Assembly: GCA_910588865.1 (NCBI GenBank)
Contig: CAJUSJ010000034.1
Coordinates: 1-40,578, forward strand
Source of the DNA: an uncultured Lachnospiraceae bacterium
GTDB lineage: Bacteria > Bacillota > Clostridia > Lachnospirales > Lachnospiraceae
DNA: 40,578 nt
Direction: 5' to 3'
Part shown: positions 6,965-15,557 of the stretch, piece after piece
Position numbering within the stretch: position 1 is the first letter of the stretch
How the letters are laid out: the number at the start of each line of letters is the position of its first letter
Notes under the pieces: model-generated
Databases searched by the model: none
What the model was told of the DNA's origin: nothing
The model's input: the letters and a program-made list of their open reading frames with translations, nothing else
Program-made: the position numbers and the translations under genes

Positions 6965-9900
6965 CTACTCTGACCAGACACCCTGTTCATCAACAGTATA
7001 TCCGTCCGGAGTCACCCCGGACCGGTACATGGCTCCTGATGGCCTTCCCGGATTCTCCTGTGCCTGGAATTCCCAGACACCATCCTTTAAGCCCCATCCT
7101 GTCGCCGCTGTCGACAAAGTGTTAAAATAATACCATTTTCCTTCAACCTGAAGCCATCCCGTGGCCATGGCTCCATCTGGTTTCAGGTAATACCAGAAAC
7201 CATCCTGGTTTTCAAAATACCATCCGGTCCGCATGTATCCGTCCCCGTCAAAATGATACCACTGACCGTTAATATATTCCCAGCAATTTACCGCGTACCC
7301 GCCGCCTGGCAGCTGATACTTCCAATGGCTGTTAATCTGAACCCACTGGTTGCCAGTATCCGTATTTTTTGAACCGCCATACCTCCTTCTTCCCGGATAA
7401 GACGGCATCACCGGTATTGTCGGTTTCTCTGGATCTGGTTTTTCCGGATCCGGTTTCTCTGGGTCTGGTTTTTCCGGATCCGGCTTCTCCGGGTCTGGTT
7501 TTTCCGGATCCGGCTTCTCCGGGTCTGGTTTTTCCGGATCCGGTTTCTCCGGGTCTGGTTTCTCCGGATCCGGTTTCTCCGGGTCTGGTTTTTCCGGGTC
7601 TGGTTTCTCCGGGTCTGGTTTTTCCGGATCCGGCTTCTCCGGGTCTGGTTTCTCCGACATCTCATTGGCCAGAATCATAGTTCCTGTCCTTGTGGGGAAG
7701 AATGTAAGTTTTCCATCTTCTTTATCCACTTGTATTGACAGCGGATATTGTTTTCCGCTCTCATCAATGATGACTGCCAGAATTTTGGCGTCTGGATCTA
7801 TGCTATCCGGAACATCTATTGTCACCATATAAGGCGTCTTCTGGGCAAGCTGAGAGATTCCCTCGTCTTCCCTCTCCCAGAACAGGGAAAGTCCCATCTT
7901 GAAAACAGTTTCTTCGTCCACTTCTTTTCCGTCTATCTTTGCGTCGGACCTAAAGGCAAAGGAAGGTGTGGCTATGTTCTCCAATGTGACGGCCCTGACT
8001 TTCCTCAAGGTATTGGATGGTGTTCCTGTCTCCTCATTTGCCATGTCCTCACCGTCTTCTCCGCTGATGACCAGTACTGCCGCGGACACTGCCTTCTTAT
8101 AGTCAGGAGAAATATTCAGCACCATGCCTTTGGCCACAGGATTCAATTTCTCCACGCTCTTTCCGTTCACTTCCAGCCGTTCCGCTACGGGAGCCTGGGT
8201 CTCTGCCCTGGTCTCTATATAGGCCTCGGCCAGTTTCAGAACAGCATCTATGATGTGTTCCACCAGCCCGTCGCTGTCGGCTTCTCTAACCGCGTCCACC
8301 GCGTTTTCCACGGCCTTCCCAACTTCCGGATCATCGGCTCCCAGATCATCGAGAAGATCCAAGGCATGGTCGATCTTCGCTTCTGCCTTCTTCACGTCTT
8401 CCGGCACCTCTGCCGTCACCACGTCTCCGCCTAATGAAATATAGGCATTGAGCCTGAGACCGGATTCGGTCTTCGCTGTAACCACCAGGCTCTTGTTCTT
8501 TTCTGTCTGGTCCACCCACAGCATACCTCTGCTGTCTATGGTTGTCTTTTCCGCCAGTGATCCGTCACTGCCCTTTACAGACCATGTGATCTCACCTGCG
8601 CTGCCCTCATAATCTCTCACCTCAAAGATCCTGTTGTCACCTGGTCTTAAGACCGCGGCAGACGGGTAGATGGAAGCGGAAACCCGCAGGCTGGCCATGG
8701 AGACGGCCCCGTTAGTTCCCTCCACCTGGAAGGTAAGCACGGCTCCCCCATCTTCCTGAATCTGGCAGGTAACATTGCCGTCCAGTGACTCTTCAGCCAT
8801 CACCGGCCTGTTAATCTTTACTTTGATAGTTCCTGTGTTTCTCATGGTCGGATCAGAGACCGCCACCTGCAGCAGCCCCTCTTCGTCCTCCCAAACCATA
8901 ACCGAGGCCTTCTTGTCACAGGTCACATCGCCTACAGTGACTTCCTGGTCCTCCCAGAAATTGATTCCTGTGATTCCCAGTTCCTCATGATGTACCGCCT
9001 GAGCGAAAGCGTTGTTCATCAGAACCACCACCTTGGGAGCTTCGGCGTAATCCGCTGTCTCATCTGCTGTCTTTCCCGGAAGCAGAACATAGCTGTAAGA
9101 AGCCGCCTCAGGATTTACTCCATGGTCAAACCACATTTCCATGTAATTCTGTGTGCTCTCGCCTTCCGTTGTTCCTACATCTTTCCAGTTTCCGGTTGTC
9201 CGGGCTCCGCGGAGATTCAGCTCTGTATTTTCATATGGGAAGTAGTACCCTGTTCCCGCTGATTCATTTCCTTCCAGATGGGCCCATGTCACATCGTCCA
9301 CCTGAATTCCGGTCACATCCGCGGTTTTGTTGACAATGGCTTTCAATTCTCCTTCACTGACCGGAAGGTCTACAGGATTTCCGTTTACAAGCAGCTGATT
9401 GTCACCGTCTTCTCTCAGCTTCTTGTTTTCTATGGTGGTCTCCACAGGCAGGTCCATACCTTTATTGGTAATCCCCGCCCCCAGGCAGACGATCTCGTCA
9501 TCAAACATAAACCATGATTTCTTTCCTCTAAGGTTGGGAGCATAAGAAACCTGGCCGTCCGCGGCGCTCTTTCCGTTTCCGCCTATCTCACCGCTGAAGG
9601 ACATTCCGCTGATACCGTAGCTGCCTATGGCACTTCCGCCTACCCAGCTTTCCTTGGAACGGAAATCGCCTCCCTGAAGGAAACCTGAACTGTCCGGTTT
9701 GCCGTTTCCGATATCCATAGGCACCACCGTCGTTCCCGCAAGCCTGTATGGATTCACGGTGTTCCAGAAATTGTCGGTGTACTGGTTGTCATCGTCGTAA
9801 ATATAGGTCATACCATTGCCGTGATGCCAGCCCAGCTTATTCTCGTCATTCATGATCTCTGTATTCTGGATTCTCTCCGAATACATGGACAGTGCGAACA

Positions 9901-12900
9901 GGTACGGTTCTCTTCTGTGTACCGCCCGGTCCATAAGCGGGAATGACTTGTGCAGATCCGGCACATAGCCTTCAATAGAATCGTCTTCAAGAATCTCCAG
10001 GGCTTTCGCCTTGATCGCTATATTTTCTACACCCTTAAGGCTGTCTATGAATTCCGGATCTGACTCCAGCCAGTATTTCATGGTGGACAATGTGGTTTCT
10101 TTTGCTTCCTGACCCAGTAAATCTACCATCTGCAGAATAACGGTCATTGCCTCTCGTCCTGCTCCCCGGTTGCTGGAGCCTGGTCTTGACACCGAACGGC
10201 CTTTTAAGCTGTCAAGCATCATGCCTCTGTACATAGAACTGCCGAAGCCTTCTGTTATGTAGAATTCCAGGTTCTGGCACACTTCGTCCGGATACTGCCA
10301 CGGAGTCCCGTCAAGAAGGGGTGGAATCTTCGCCCCGCCTTTCATAAACTCAATTCCATAGGAACCAAGATAAGGCACATGGCTGTGGTCCAGATAGGAA
10401 CCGTCTCCATAAAAACCGCTGGTATAGCCTTCAAGAACAATTTTAGAAATATCCTCCGCTTCCTGAATCACAAAGGTCTCCGAAGACGCTTTCATTCCCA
10501 GATAAACCTGCTCATTGTCTTCCCGCAGCACTCCCAATCCTATGGCTGTGGTGGAGCAGTCGATAATATTGGCTCCCTGAGCCGTTCTATATCCTTGCGC
10601 ATGGGTACTTCCGATTCCGATGGCTCCCTCGTGATAGGGGTCTGGCTGGAAGAAATAGAGGCCTTCTGTATAAGTCATAATCTGCTCTTCTGTCAAATCA
10701 TCATGGAGCAGAATCAGAATGGGAATCAGATCCTTGGGCATACCGATCTCCCATGTCCACCAGTTATCTGTCTGGCTCTTTGGCGTATAGCATACGGTAC
10801 ACAGATAATCCATGATGTGAACCATATCCTGAAGCATATCTGTGTCACGGTAATACCGGCTTCCGTCTGTGCTGTAGGCTTTTGCCATGGCAAGAACCTT
10901 TTGGAACGCTGGACGGAATTCCACCGCGTCATCTTTATACTCGATATCGCTTCCCTCGGTGCCGATATCCCCCGTCCATGGAATATCCGGACAGGTATCT
11001 TGGCCTTTATATTCGTAAGCTTCCCATGCCTCTTTCGCCGCTTTATCAATAGCCTCCAGAATTTCGGCTCCGCCTTCTGTCGAAGAGAGATTCGCTCCGA
11101 CGAGAGACTCTTTCCATCTTTCACGGATGGCCTTGTAGTCTTCTTTTGTGACTTCCGGAAGATTATCTGGATCTTCAAAGAGGATGGTGGTAGGATACAC
11201 TTTCTCGTTTCCATCCTTATCCCTGGCTACCAATACAAGCTCTCCTTTTTCTCTGGCGATGAGAGTGGCGCCTCCATTGGACAGTGGTTTCACCGTAATG
11301 AGATGGTCGGCGGGAGTGTCTCCTGCTGTTCTGGTTCCATCTGTCTCTTTCTTTCCGTTTCCGTCGTCATCTTTTAATTCTCTCTTGATTTTGCTGTATC
11401 CCACATTGCGAAGGTAGGTTCCGTCCTTCTTGATAAACTTGGCGCTCCAGGTTACTCCGTCAGACAACTCGGCCGGCTTCTCGATATTTACCACGTCTCC
11501 TTTTATCAAGGTCACAGTATCCCCGATTTCGGATTTCCGTTCCTCAAGCTGAACTTCTATGGTAACTGGCCGAGTAAGCTTTGCGGCATCCAGAGTTAAT
11601 GATACCTTTCCGTCTTTCACATCATATTGAGTAACCGCTTCCGTATCGCCAGGATCTGTCACAGATATGGCCTTGAGATCTACGGACAGATCAATCGGAC
11701 CGGAAGTCTCTGTAGTAAGTCTGGACACGGTGACAAACGCCTTGTCTCCCAGTTCTGTCTTTCTGACAAATACCGATACGGGCTGATTCACAGTTACTGC
11801 CGCCACCTGACCGACTATTTCCGCCAGCCCTTCTGTCCACTTGTTCACGGCTATAAGGTCTTCAAACAGACTCTCGGCTGCCTGCAGGTCCTCGGTGTTG
11901 CTTAAGACTTTGTTCTGAGTTTCGGCAGACGCGGGCAAAGTCTTCTGCATTCCCCCTGCCCCCAATGTATATTGGTAGATTCCGCCCACAGGCTCTTTCC
12001 AAAGCTCGAATCTGGCCACCGTGCCATTTACTGTGGGGAACCGGTAATATACATTGACCTTGTTCATAGTGTCATCAAAAATGTAACGCCATTGAAGCGG
12101 CTGGTCTCCGGTTGCCGGAAGATTAGACGCGCTTAACCAGTTGCGGGCTGTGTGGTTCCCTTTTGTCACGGTATCTACAATATCCTTCCAAGTACGAGCG
12201 GGGTCACTATCAGCCACAGCTTTTAACACTTCTCTGTAACCGATATTAGGGTTGGTAAGGCCCAGTCTCAAAGAGCTGTCCACCGGCACATTATCCACAA
12301 TATTGATAACCTTATCTCCGCTCTCACCGGTGTTCTCGATCCCGGCTCCCAGGCATACAACCTCGCTGTCAAACAGAAACCAGGACTTCACTCCTGACAA
12401 TTCCCCGGACATGCGGATTCCCGCCGCCCCGCCGCTTTCGGCCCTGTTGTCAAAAGCCCCTTCTACTGCCATCTCAGCTTTTCTCACCTGACCGCTGCTT
12501 TCCAGGAACATGGTGGCTCCCGGACTCATAATATAGTCGGTATTCCAAGGTTTGGTCTTATCATCGCTGCTGGACAACAGCACCATCCCCTGATTGAGAT
12601 CAAGCTGTGCCCTGTAACCTGGGGTCTCTACTGCCGGTAATTCTACAGGTTTCGTCAGAGAAACCTCCACTGTAACAGGACTGGTAAGCTTTGTGCCATC
12701 TAATGTGAGAAATACTTTTCCATTTTCCACCCTGGCCGCCGCCGCTGTGGGGTCACTGATCTCGGTCACTGCTCCCGCTTTCAGATCAACAGACAATTCA
12801 ATGGAAGACGGGATGTCCCCTGTAAGACCGGAGACGGTGATAAATGCTTTCTCCTCCGACTCCGCCTTTTTGACAAACAGAGATACCGGCTGATTCAGGC

Positions 12901-15028
12901 TTACATTTCCCACCTGGCTTTCCACATTCTCCTGCCCGGCCGTCCACTTGTTGATGGCCAGAAGACCTTCCGCCGGACTCTCCGCTGCCTGGAGGGATTC
13001 GGTGTTGCTGAGGACTTTGTTTTTGGTTTCAGCTATAGTCACATCTTTATTACTAGCGTCTTTAAAATCCTTCTGGAATCCTCCGGCTCCCAGTGTATAC
13101 TGGTACCCACTCTTAACTGGTTCTACCCACAGCTCAAATCTGGCTGCCTTGCCTTCTCTTGTAGGAAAACGATAATATACTTTCGTATTGCTGATCGTAT
13201 CACCAAAAATATATCGCCATTCCAAAGGTTGAGTAGATTCTGTAAGACCAGAAGCATTCAGCCAGTTACGCCCATGTTTTCCCGCTGTCACCGTATCCAG
13301 AACACTGGACCATGTTTCTGTAGGCTTATCTGCTGGCGGTATTTTAGTTGTAGCGGTCACGACTCCCCGGTATCCGATCCATGGATTTGGCAGTGCGACT
13401 TTCAAATTATTATCCACTGCCACGTTATCCAAAACATTGATAACCGTACCTGCGACGCTGGTGCTGGTCTTCTTGATCCCTGCCCCCAGACAGACGATCT
13501 CATTGTCAAACAGAAACCAGGATTTCACCCCTGACAGTTCTCCTGACATACGGACTCCCGCCGCCCCGCCGCTTTCCGCGTTATTGTCAAAAGCACCGGC
13601 AACCGTTGTCTGGGCTTCTCTCACCTGACCGTTGCTGTCCAGGAACATGGTGGCTCCGGGACTCATCCCTTCGTCAGTATTCCAGTTTTTCGTCTTGTCA
13701 CTGTTGCAGGACAACAGCAGCGTTCCCCGGCTGAGGTTAAGATTTGCTTTGTAACCGGAAGTCTCTAATGATGTTTCTATTTCCGGTAAATCTTCAGATG
13801 GTTTCATAGAAACTTCCACTGTAACCGGATTGGCAAGTTTCGCGGCATCCAGCGTCAAAACTACCTTTCCGCCTTCCACCTTGTGCGCGGTAACCGCTTC
13901 CGGCGGATTGCTGATCTCCGGCACAGACTCTGTCTTAAGATCCACAGACAATTCAATAGGAGATGAAGTCTGTGTACTAAGGCTCGATACCGTGATAAAT
14001 GCTCGGTCTCCTGCCGCTGTTTTCTCGATAAACAGAGACACTGGTTGATTCAGACTTACATCCGCCACCTGACCTGCCACATCCGCCGGGTCAGCTGTCC
14101 ACTTGTTCACAGCCATAAGGCCTTCTGCCGGACTCTCCCCTGCCTGGATGGATTCGGTGTTGCTTAAAACTTTGTTTTGGGTTTCAACTGTTGTATTCTT
14201 ATCATTAAAATCCGCGTTGGTTCCTTCTTTAGCTCCCAAGGTATATTGATACTTCTCGTCAACAGGCTCCATCCACAACTCAAATCTTTCAGCAGTTTTT
14301 CCATCTGTCGTAGGAAAGCGGCAAGATACATTTGACTTCGTCAGTGTATCACCAAATATATAGTGCCACTCCAAAGGATATGGACTGCCTGACATCTTAG
14401 TCGCGCACAGCCAATTTTGATCATAAATCTGTGGTGTCACCTTATCAAGCGCGCTAATCCATTGGCCTTTCTTATCACCCTCTGTAGTCGCGTTGCTCAC
14501 TATTCGGAAACCTTTATCAGGCTTAACAAGACCCAGCTTCAAAGAATTGGCCGCCACATTATCCACCACATTGATAACCGCGCCTGCCGTACCGGCATCA
14601 GTCTTCTTAATCCCGGCTCCCAAGCATAGGATCTCTTCACCAAACAAAAACCAGGACTTCACTCCTGACAGTTCTCCGGACATATTGACCCCTGCTGCCC
14701 CGCCGCCTTGAACCGTATTGTTGAAAGCTCCATCCACTGTCATCACAGGTTCTGTCACCTGGCCGTCATCTCCCAGCAGCATAGTGGCTCCCGGGTTCAT
14801 TCCGTTGGTAACGCTCCACTTATTATTCTTGTCGGACCTATACAACAGAATGGACCCTTTATCCAGATCAAGTTCCGCTTTGTAGGCATCTGTCTCCACA
14901 GTCGCCGAAGATCTGGACGCGGTCCTTTCCTGGGCGGGAGCTGCCGCTGTGTTCAGAGAATTTCCCAAAATCATCACCGCGGTCATAGCCGCACTGACTT
15001 TCTGGCGCAGTTTCTTTTGAACATACAT
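6965..15028 (-). CDS. Giant secreted polysaccharide lyase family 8 enzyme (hyaluronate/chondroitin lyase type) with wall-binding repeats
   Basis: The 2687-residue protein begins with a signal peptide (KKLRQK, a hydrophobic core, then AAAPAQE). Three homologous modules follow at about 47-418, 424-795 and 803-1165, each with the SGVKSWFLF..CLGAGI block, then an Ig-like stretch (about 1168-1290). The PL8 alpha-toroid starts near 1295 and holds NWWTWEIG (about 1425), Asn1487 (QGANIID), His1548 and Tyr1557 (DGSYLDHSHVPYLGSY) and an Arg-rich GRSVSR near 1613, matching the Asn/His/Tyr/Arg catalytic set of hyaluronate lyases. The enzyme's beta-supersandwich lies at about 1780-2105. Then come a further Ig-like part, a helical stretch (2213-2265), fifteen KPDPE repeats (2461-2535) and choline-binding-type repeats (GWY..GFWYYLKPDG) to the end. 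It should cleave uronic-acid polysaccharides by beta-elimination at the cell surface. A strong GGAGG site precedes the ATG. Confidence 0.93.
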   Translation of the reverse strand: MYVQKKLRQKVSAAMTAVMILGNSLNTAAAPAQERTASRSSATVETDAYKAELDLDKGSILLYRSDKNNKWSVTNGMNPGATMLLGDDGQVTEPVMTVDGAFNNTVQGGGAAGVNMSGELSGVKSWFLFGEEILCLGAGIKKTDAGTAGAVINVVDNVAANSLKLGLVKPDKGFRIVSNATTEGDKKGQWISALDKVTPQIYDQNWLCATKMSGSPYPLEWHYIFGDTLTKSNVSCRFPTTDGKTAERFELWMEPVDEKYQYTLGAKEGTNADFNDKNTTVETQNKVLSNTESIQAGESPAEGLMAVNKWTADPADVAGQVADVSLNQPVSLFIEKTAAGDRAFITVSSLSTQTSSPIELSVDLKTESVPEISNPPEAVTAHKVEGGKVVLTLDAAKLANPVTVEVSMKPSEDLPEIETSLETSGYKANLNLSRGTLLLSCNSDKTKNWNTDEGMSPGATMFLDSNGQVREAQTTVAGAFDNNAESGGAAGVRMSGELSGVKSWFLFDNEIVCLGAGIKKTSTSVAGTVINVLDNVAVDNNLKVALPNPWIGYRGVVTATTKIPPADKPTETWSSVLDTVTAGKHGRNWLNASGLTESTQPLEWRYIFGDTISNTKVYYRFPTREGKAARFELWVEPVKSGYQYTLGAGGFQKDFKDASNKDVTIAETKNKVLSNTESLQAAESPAEGLLAINKWTAGQENVESQVGNVSLNQPVSLFVKKAESEEKAFITVSGLTGDIPSSIELSVDLKAGAVTEISDPTAAAARVENGKVFLTLDGTKLTSPVTVEVSLTKPVELPAVETPGYRAQLDLNQGMVLLSSSDDKTKPWNTDYIMSPGATMFLESSGQVRKAEMAVEGAFDNRAESGGAAGIRMSGELSGVKSWFLFDSEVVCLGAGIENTGESGDKVINIVDNVPVDSSLRLGLTNPNIGYREVLKAVADSDPARTWKDIVDTVTKGNHTARNWLSASNLPATGDQPLQWRYIFDDTMNKVNVYYRFPTVNGTVARFELWKEPVGGIYQYTLGAGGMQKTLPASAETQNKVLSNTEDLQAAESLFEDLIAVNKWTEGLAEIVGQVAAVTVNQPVSVFVRKTELGDKAFVTVSRLTTETSGPIDLSVDLKAISVTDPGDTEAVTQYDVKDGKVSLTLDAAKLTRPVTIEVQLEERKSEIGDTVTLIKGDVVNIEKPAELSDGVTWSAKFIKKDGTYLRNVGYSKIKRELKDDDGNGKKETDGTRTAGDTPADHLITVKPLSNGGATLIAREKGELVLVARDKDGNEKVYPTTILFEDPDNLPEVTKEDYKAIRERWKESLVGANLSSTEGGAEILEAIDKAAKEAWEAYEYKGQDTCPDIPWTGDIGTEGSDIEYKDDAVEFRPAFQKVLAMAKAYSTDGSRYYRDTDMLQDMVHIMDYLCTVCYTPKSQTDNWWTWEIGMPKDLIPILILLHDDLTEEQIMTYTEGLYFFQPDPYHEGAIGIGSTHAQGYRTAQGANIIDCSTTAIGLGVLREDNEQVYLGMKASSETFVIQEAEDISKIVLEGYTSGFYGDGSYLDHSHVPYLGSYGIEFMKGGAKIPPLLDGTPWQYPDEVCQNLEFYITEGFGSSMYRGMMLDSLKGRSVSRPGSSNRGAGREAMTVILQMVDLLGQEAKETTLSTMKYWLESDPEFIDSLKGVENIAIKAKALEILEDDSIEGYVPDLHKSFPLMDRAVHRREPYLFALSMYSERIQNTEIMNDENKLGWHHGNGMTYIYDDDNQYTDNFWNTVNPYRLAGTTVVPMDIGNGKPDSSGFLQGGDFRSKESWVGGSAIGSYGISGMSFSGEIGGNGKSAADGQVSYAPNLRGKKSWFMFDDEIVCLGAGITNKGMDLPVETTIENKKLREDGDNQLLVNGNPVDLPVSEGELKAIVNKTADVTGIQVDDVTWAHLEGNESAGTGYYFPYENTELNLRGARTTGNWKDVGTTEGESTQNYMEMWFDHGVNPEAASYSYVLLPGKTADETADYAEAPKVVVLMNNAFAQAVHHEELGITGINFWEDQEVTVGDVTCDKKASVMVWEDEEGLLQVAVSDPTMRNTGTIKVKINRPVMAEESLDGNVTCQIQEDGGAVLTFQVEGTNGAVSMASLRVSASIYPSAAVLRPGDNRIFEVRDYEGSAGEITWSVKGSDGSLAEKTTIDSRGMLWVDQTEKNKSLVVTAKTESGLRLNAYISLGGDVVTAEVPEDVKKAEAKIDHALDLLDDLGADDPEVGKAVENAVDAVREADSDGLVEHIIDAVLKLAEAYIETRAETQAPVAERLEVNGKSVEKLNPVAKGMVLNISPDYKKAVSAAVLVISGEDGEDMANEETGTPSNTLRKVRAVTLENIATPSFAFRSDAKIDGKEVDEETVFKMGLSLFWEREDEGISQLAQKTPYMVTIDVPDSIDPDAKILAVIIDESGKQYPLSIQVDKEDGKLTFFPTRTGTMILANEMSEKPDPEKPDPEKPDPEKPDPEKPDPEKPDPEKPDPEKPDPEKPDPEKPDPEKPDPEKPDPEKPDPEKPDPEKPDPEKPTIPVMPSYPGRRRYGGSKNTDTGNQWVQINSHWKYQLPGGGYAVNCWEYINGQWYHFDGDGYMRTGWYFENQDGFWYYLKPDGAMATGWLQVEGKWYYFNTLSTAATGWGLKDGVWEFQAQENPGRPSGAMYRSGVTPDGYTVDEQGVWSE
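7422..7646 (-). repeat. Fifteen tandem 15-bp units encoding KPDPE, with a 30-bp higher-order period
   Basis: Fifteen full 15-bp units (plus a decayed partial unit towards 7661) encode (KPDPE)15, a stiff acidic proline linker before the wall-binding repeats. At DNA level the units largely alternate between forms containing GGATCC and forms containing GGGTCT, so much of the tract has a 30-bp period. It is probably prone to slippage and length variation between strains. Confidence 0.95.
11525..14890 (-). repeat. Three tandem copies of an about 1.1-kb module within the lyase gene
   Basis: Three copies of about 378 codons follow one another. Markers recur in the same order: YKAxLDL at the start, GATMxL, GGAAG..MSGELSGVKSW, EWxYIFGDT, RFELW.EPV..YQYTLGA, KVLSNTE, NKWT, and an NPVTVEVS-like end. 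The first KSWF blocks lie near 14660, 13520 and 12385. Copies 2 and 3 are the most alike at DNA level. Confidence 0.92.
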
Positions 15029-15110
15029 GGTTCTTTCCCTCCTTTTCTGCTTATTTACTCTTAAGATTCAGGTATCAAAAGCCCTGCCAATAAGGAGCGC
15101 CTGGCAAATC

Positions 15111-15144
15111 GCGCGAAAGAAGTTAGGGACCACGACTTCCGCGC
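15111..15144 (-). promoter_or_regulatory. Two-part stem in the lyase leader
   Basis: GCGCG (15111-15115) pairs with CGCGC (15140-15144), and inside it GAAGT (15119-15123) pairs with ACTTC (15135-15139). The stem is about 85 bases before the start codon. It lacks a T-run, so it is not a simple terminator; its function is unknown. Confidence 0.4.
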
Positions 15145-15222
15145 CATGAAAATGAGCTTCCGGCTTTTCGACTTTCCCGATTACCTATCGTTACGCTCTT
15201 CTTACCATTTCTTTCTGCCTCT

Positions 15223-15243
15223 CTACATATCCCTCCACCTCCT
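15223..15243 (-). promoter_or_regulatory. Start-stop element (Shine-Dalgarno, ATG, TAG) in the lyase leader
   Basis: A perfect AGGAGG (15238-15243) lies nine bases before ATG (15226-15228), which is followed immediately by TAG (15223-15225). About 15 bases further on, ATG begins a five-codon frame, MVRRA. Such minimal frames can bind ribosomes and affect the leader; whether this one does is unknown. Confidence 0.4.
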
Positions 15244-15453
15244 GATAGACCAAGAAAACCTAAAGTTAAACTAAATTACACCAAAGTAACGCTGACTTTT
15301 CCGTCTCCAGTGGTCTCTTTGAACTTTAATAAATGTAGTTTAACAAAAATCCGCCCCCATCTGAATATACTTTTTTAAGGTTAAGATTTCCTATTTTTCC
15401 AGATTCCTGTTACCGCGAAAATAAAAATATAATTTCTTCATTTTCATATAAAA

Positions 15454-15483
15454 TTTATAGATGTTGTATACTTTTTCTTACAA
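15454..15483 (-). promoter_or_regulatory. Candidate promoter of the lyase gene
   Basis: TTGTAA (15478-15483) and TATAAA (15454-15459) on the minus strand are separated by 18 bases. The region is very AT-rich, so chance matches are likely. Confidence 0.35.
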
Positions 15484-15518
15484 AATTAAAGATTAAATTA
15501 TGTATGATGTCAGGGTCA

Positions 15519-15542
15519 GGGGTCAAAATACTTTTTGACCCC
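15519..15542. terminator. Perfect 10-bp hairpin after the GH88 gene
   Basis: GGGGTCAAAA (15519-15528) and TTTTGACCCC (15533-15542) form a perfect stem with a 4-base loop, 16 bases after the GH88 stop codon. The A/T part of the stem gives a U-rich strand in both directions, so it could end the transporter-lyase operon. It may instead be a dispersed palindromic repeat: the neighbouring bases (CAGGGTCAGGGGTCA) repeat the GGGTCA motif. Confidence 0.55.
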
Positions 15543-15557
15543 CAATATCATCTTATT

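Larger units (their letters stand above)
15029..15557 (-). other. Long untranslated leader and intergenic region before the giant lyase gene
   Basis: No gene lies in these 529 bases. Read on the minus strand they hold: a hairpin after the upstream operon (15519-15542), a candidate promoter (15454-15483), the inverted octamers GTTAAACT at 15265-15272 and AGTTTAAC at 15337-15344, a Shine-Dalgarno plus start-stop codon pair (15223-15243), and a GC-rich stem (15111-15144). The distance from the candidate promoter to the start codon gives a leader of about 420 bases, long enough for regulation at RNA level. I do not recognise any known riboswitch class. Confidence 0.5.

Noticed and set aside
7369..7680. 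Repetitive open frames across the KPDPE tract in other frames
   Set aside because: They exist only because a 15-bp repeat lacks stops in several frames.
10379..11377. 332-codon plus-strand open frame opposite the lyase gene
   Set aside because: It is antisense to the conserved catalytic toroid of the lyase, has no ribosome binding site and shows no recognisable domain. Other long antisense frames (7748-8434, 28957-29661, 34533-35279) are rejected for the same reason.
15029..15260. Known riboswitch or T-box in the lyase leader
   Set aside because: I could find neither a T-box consensus nor the conserved core of a familiar riboswitch class.
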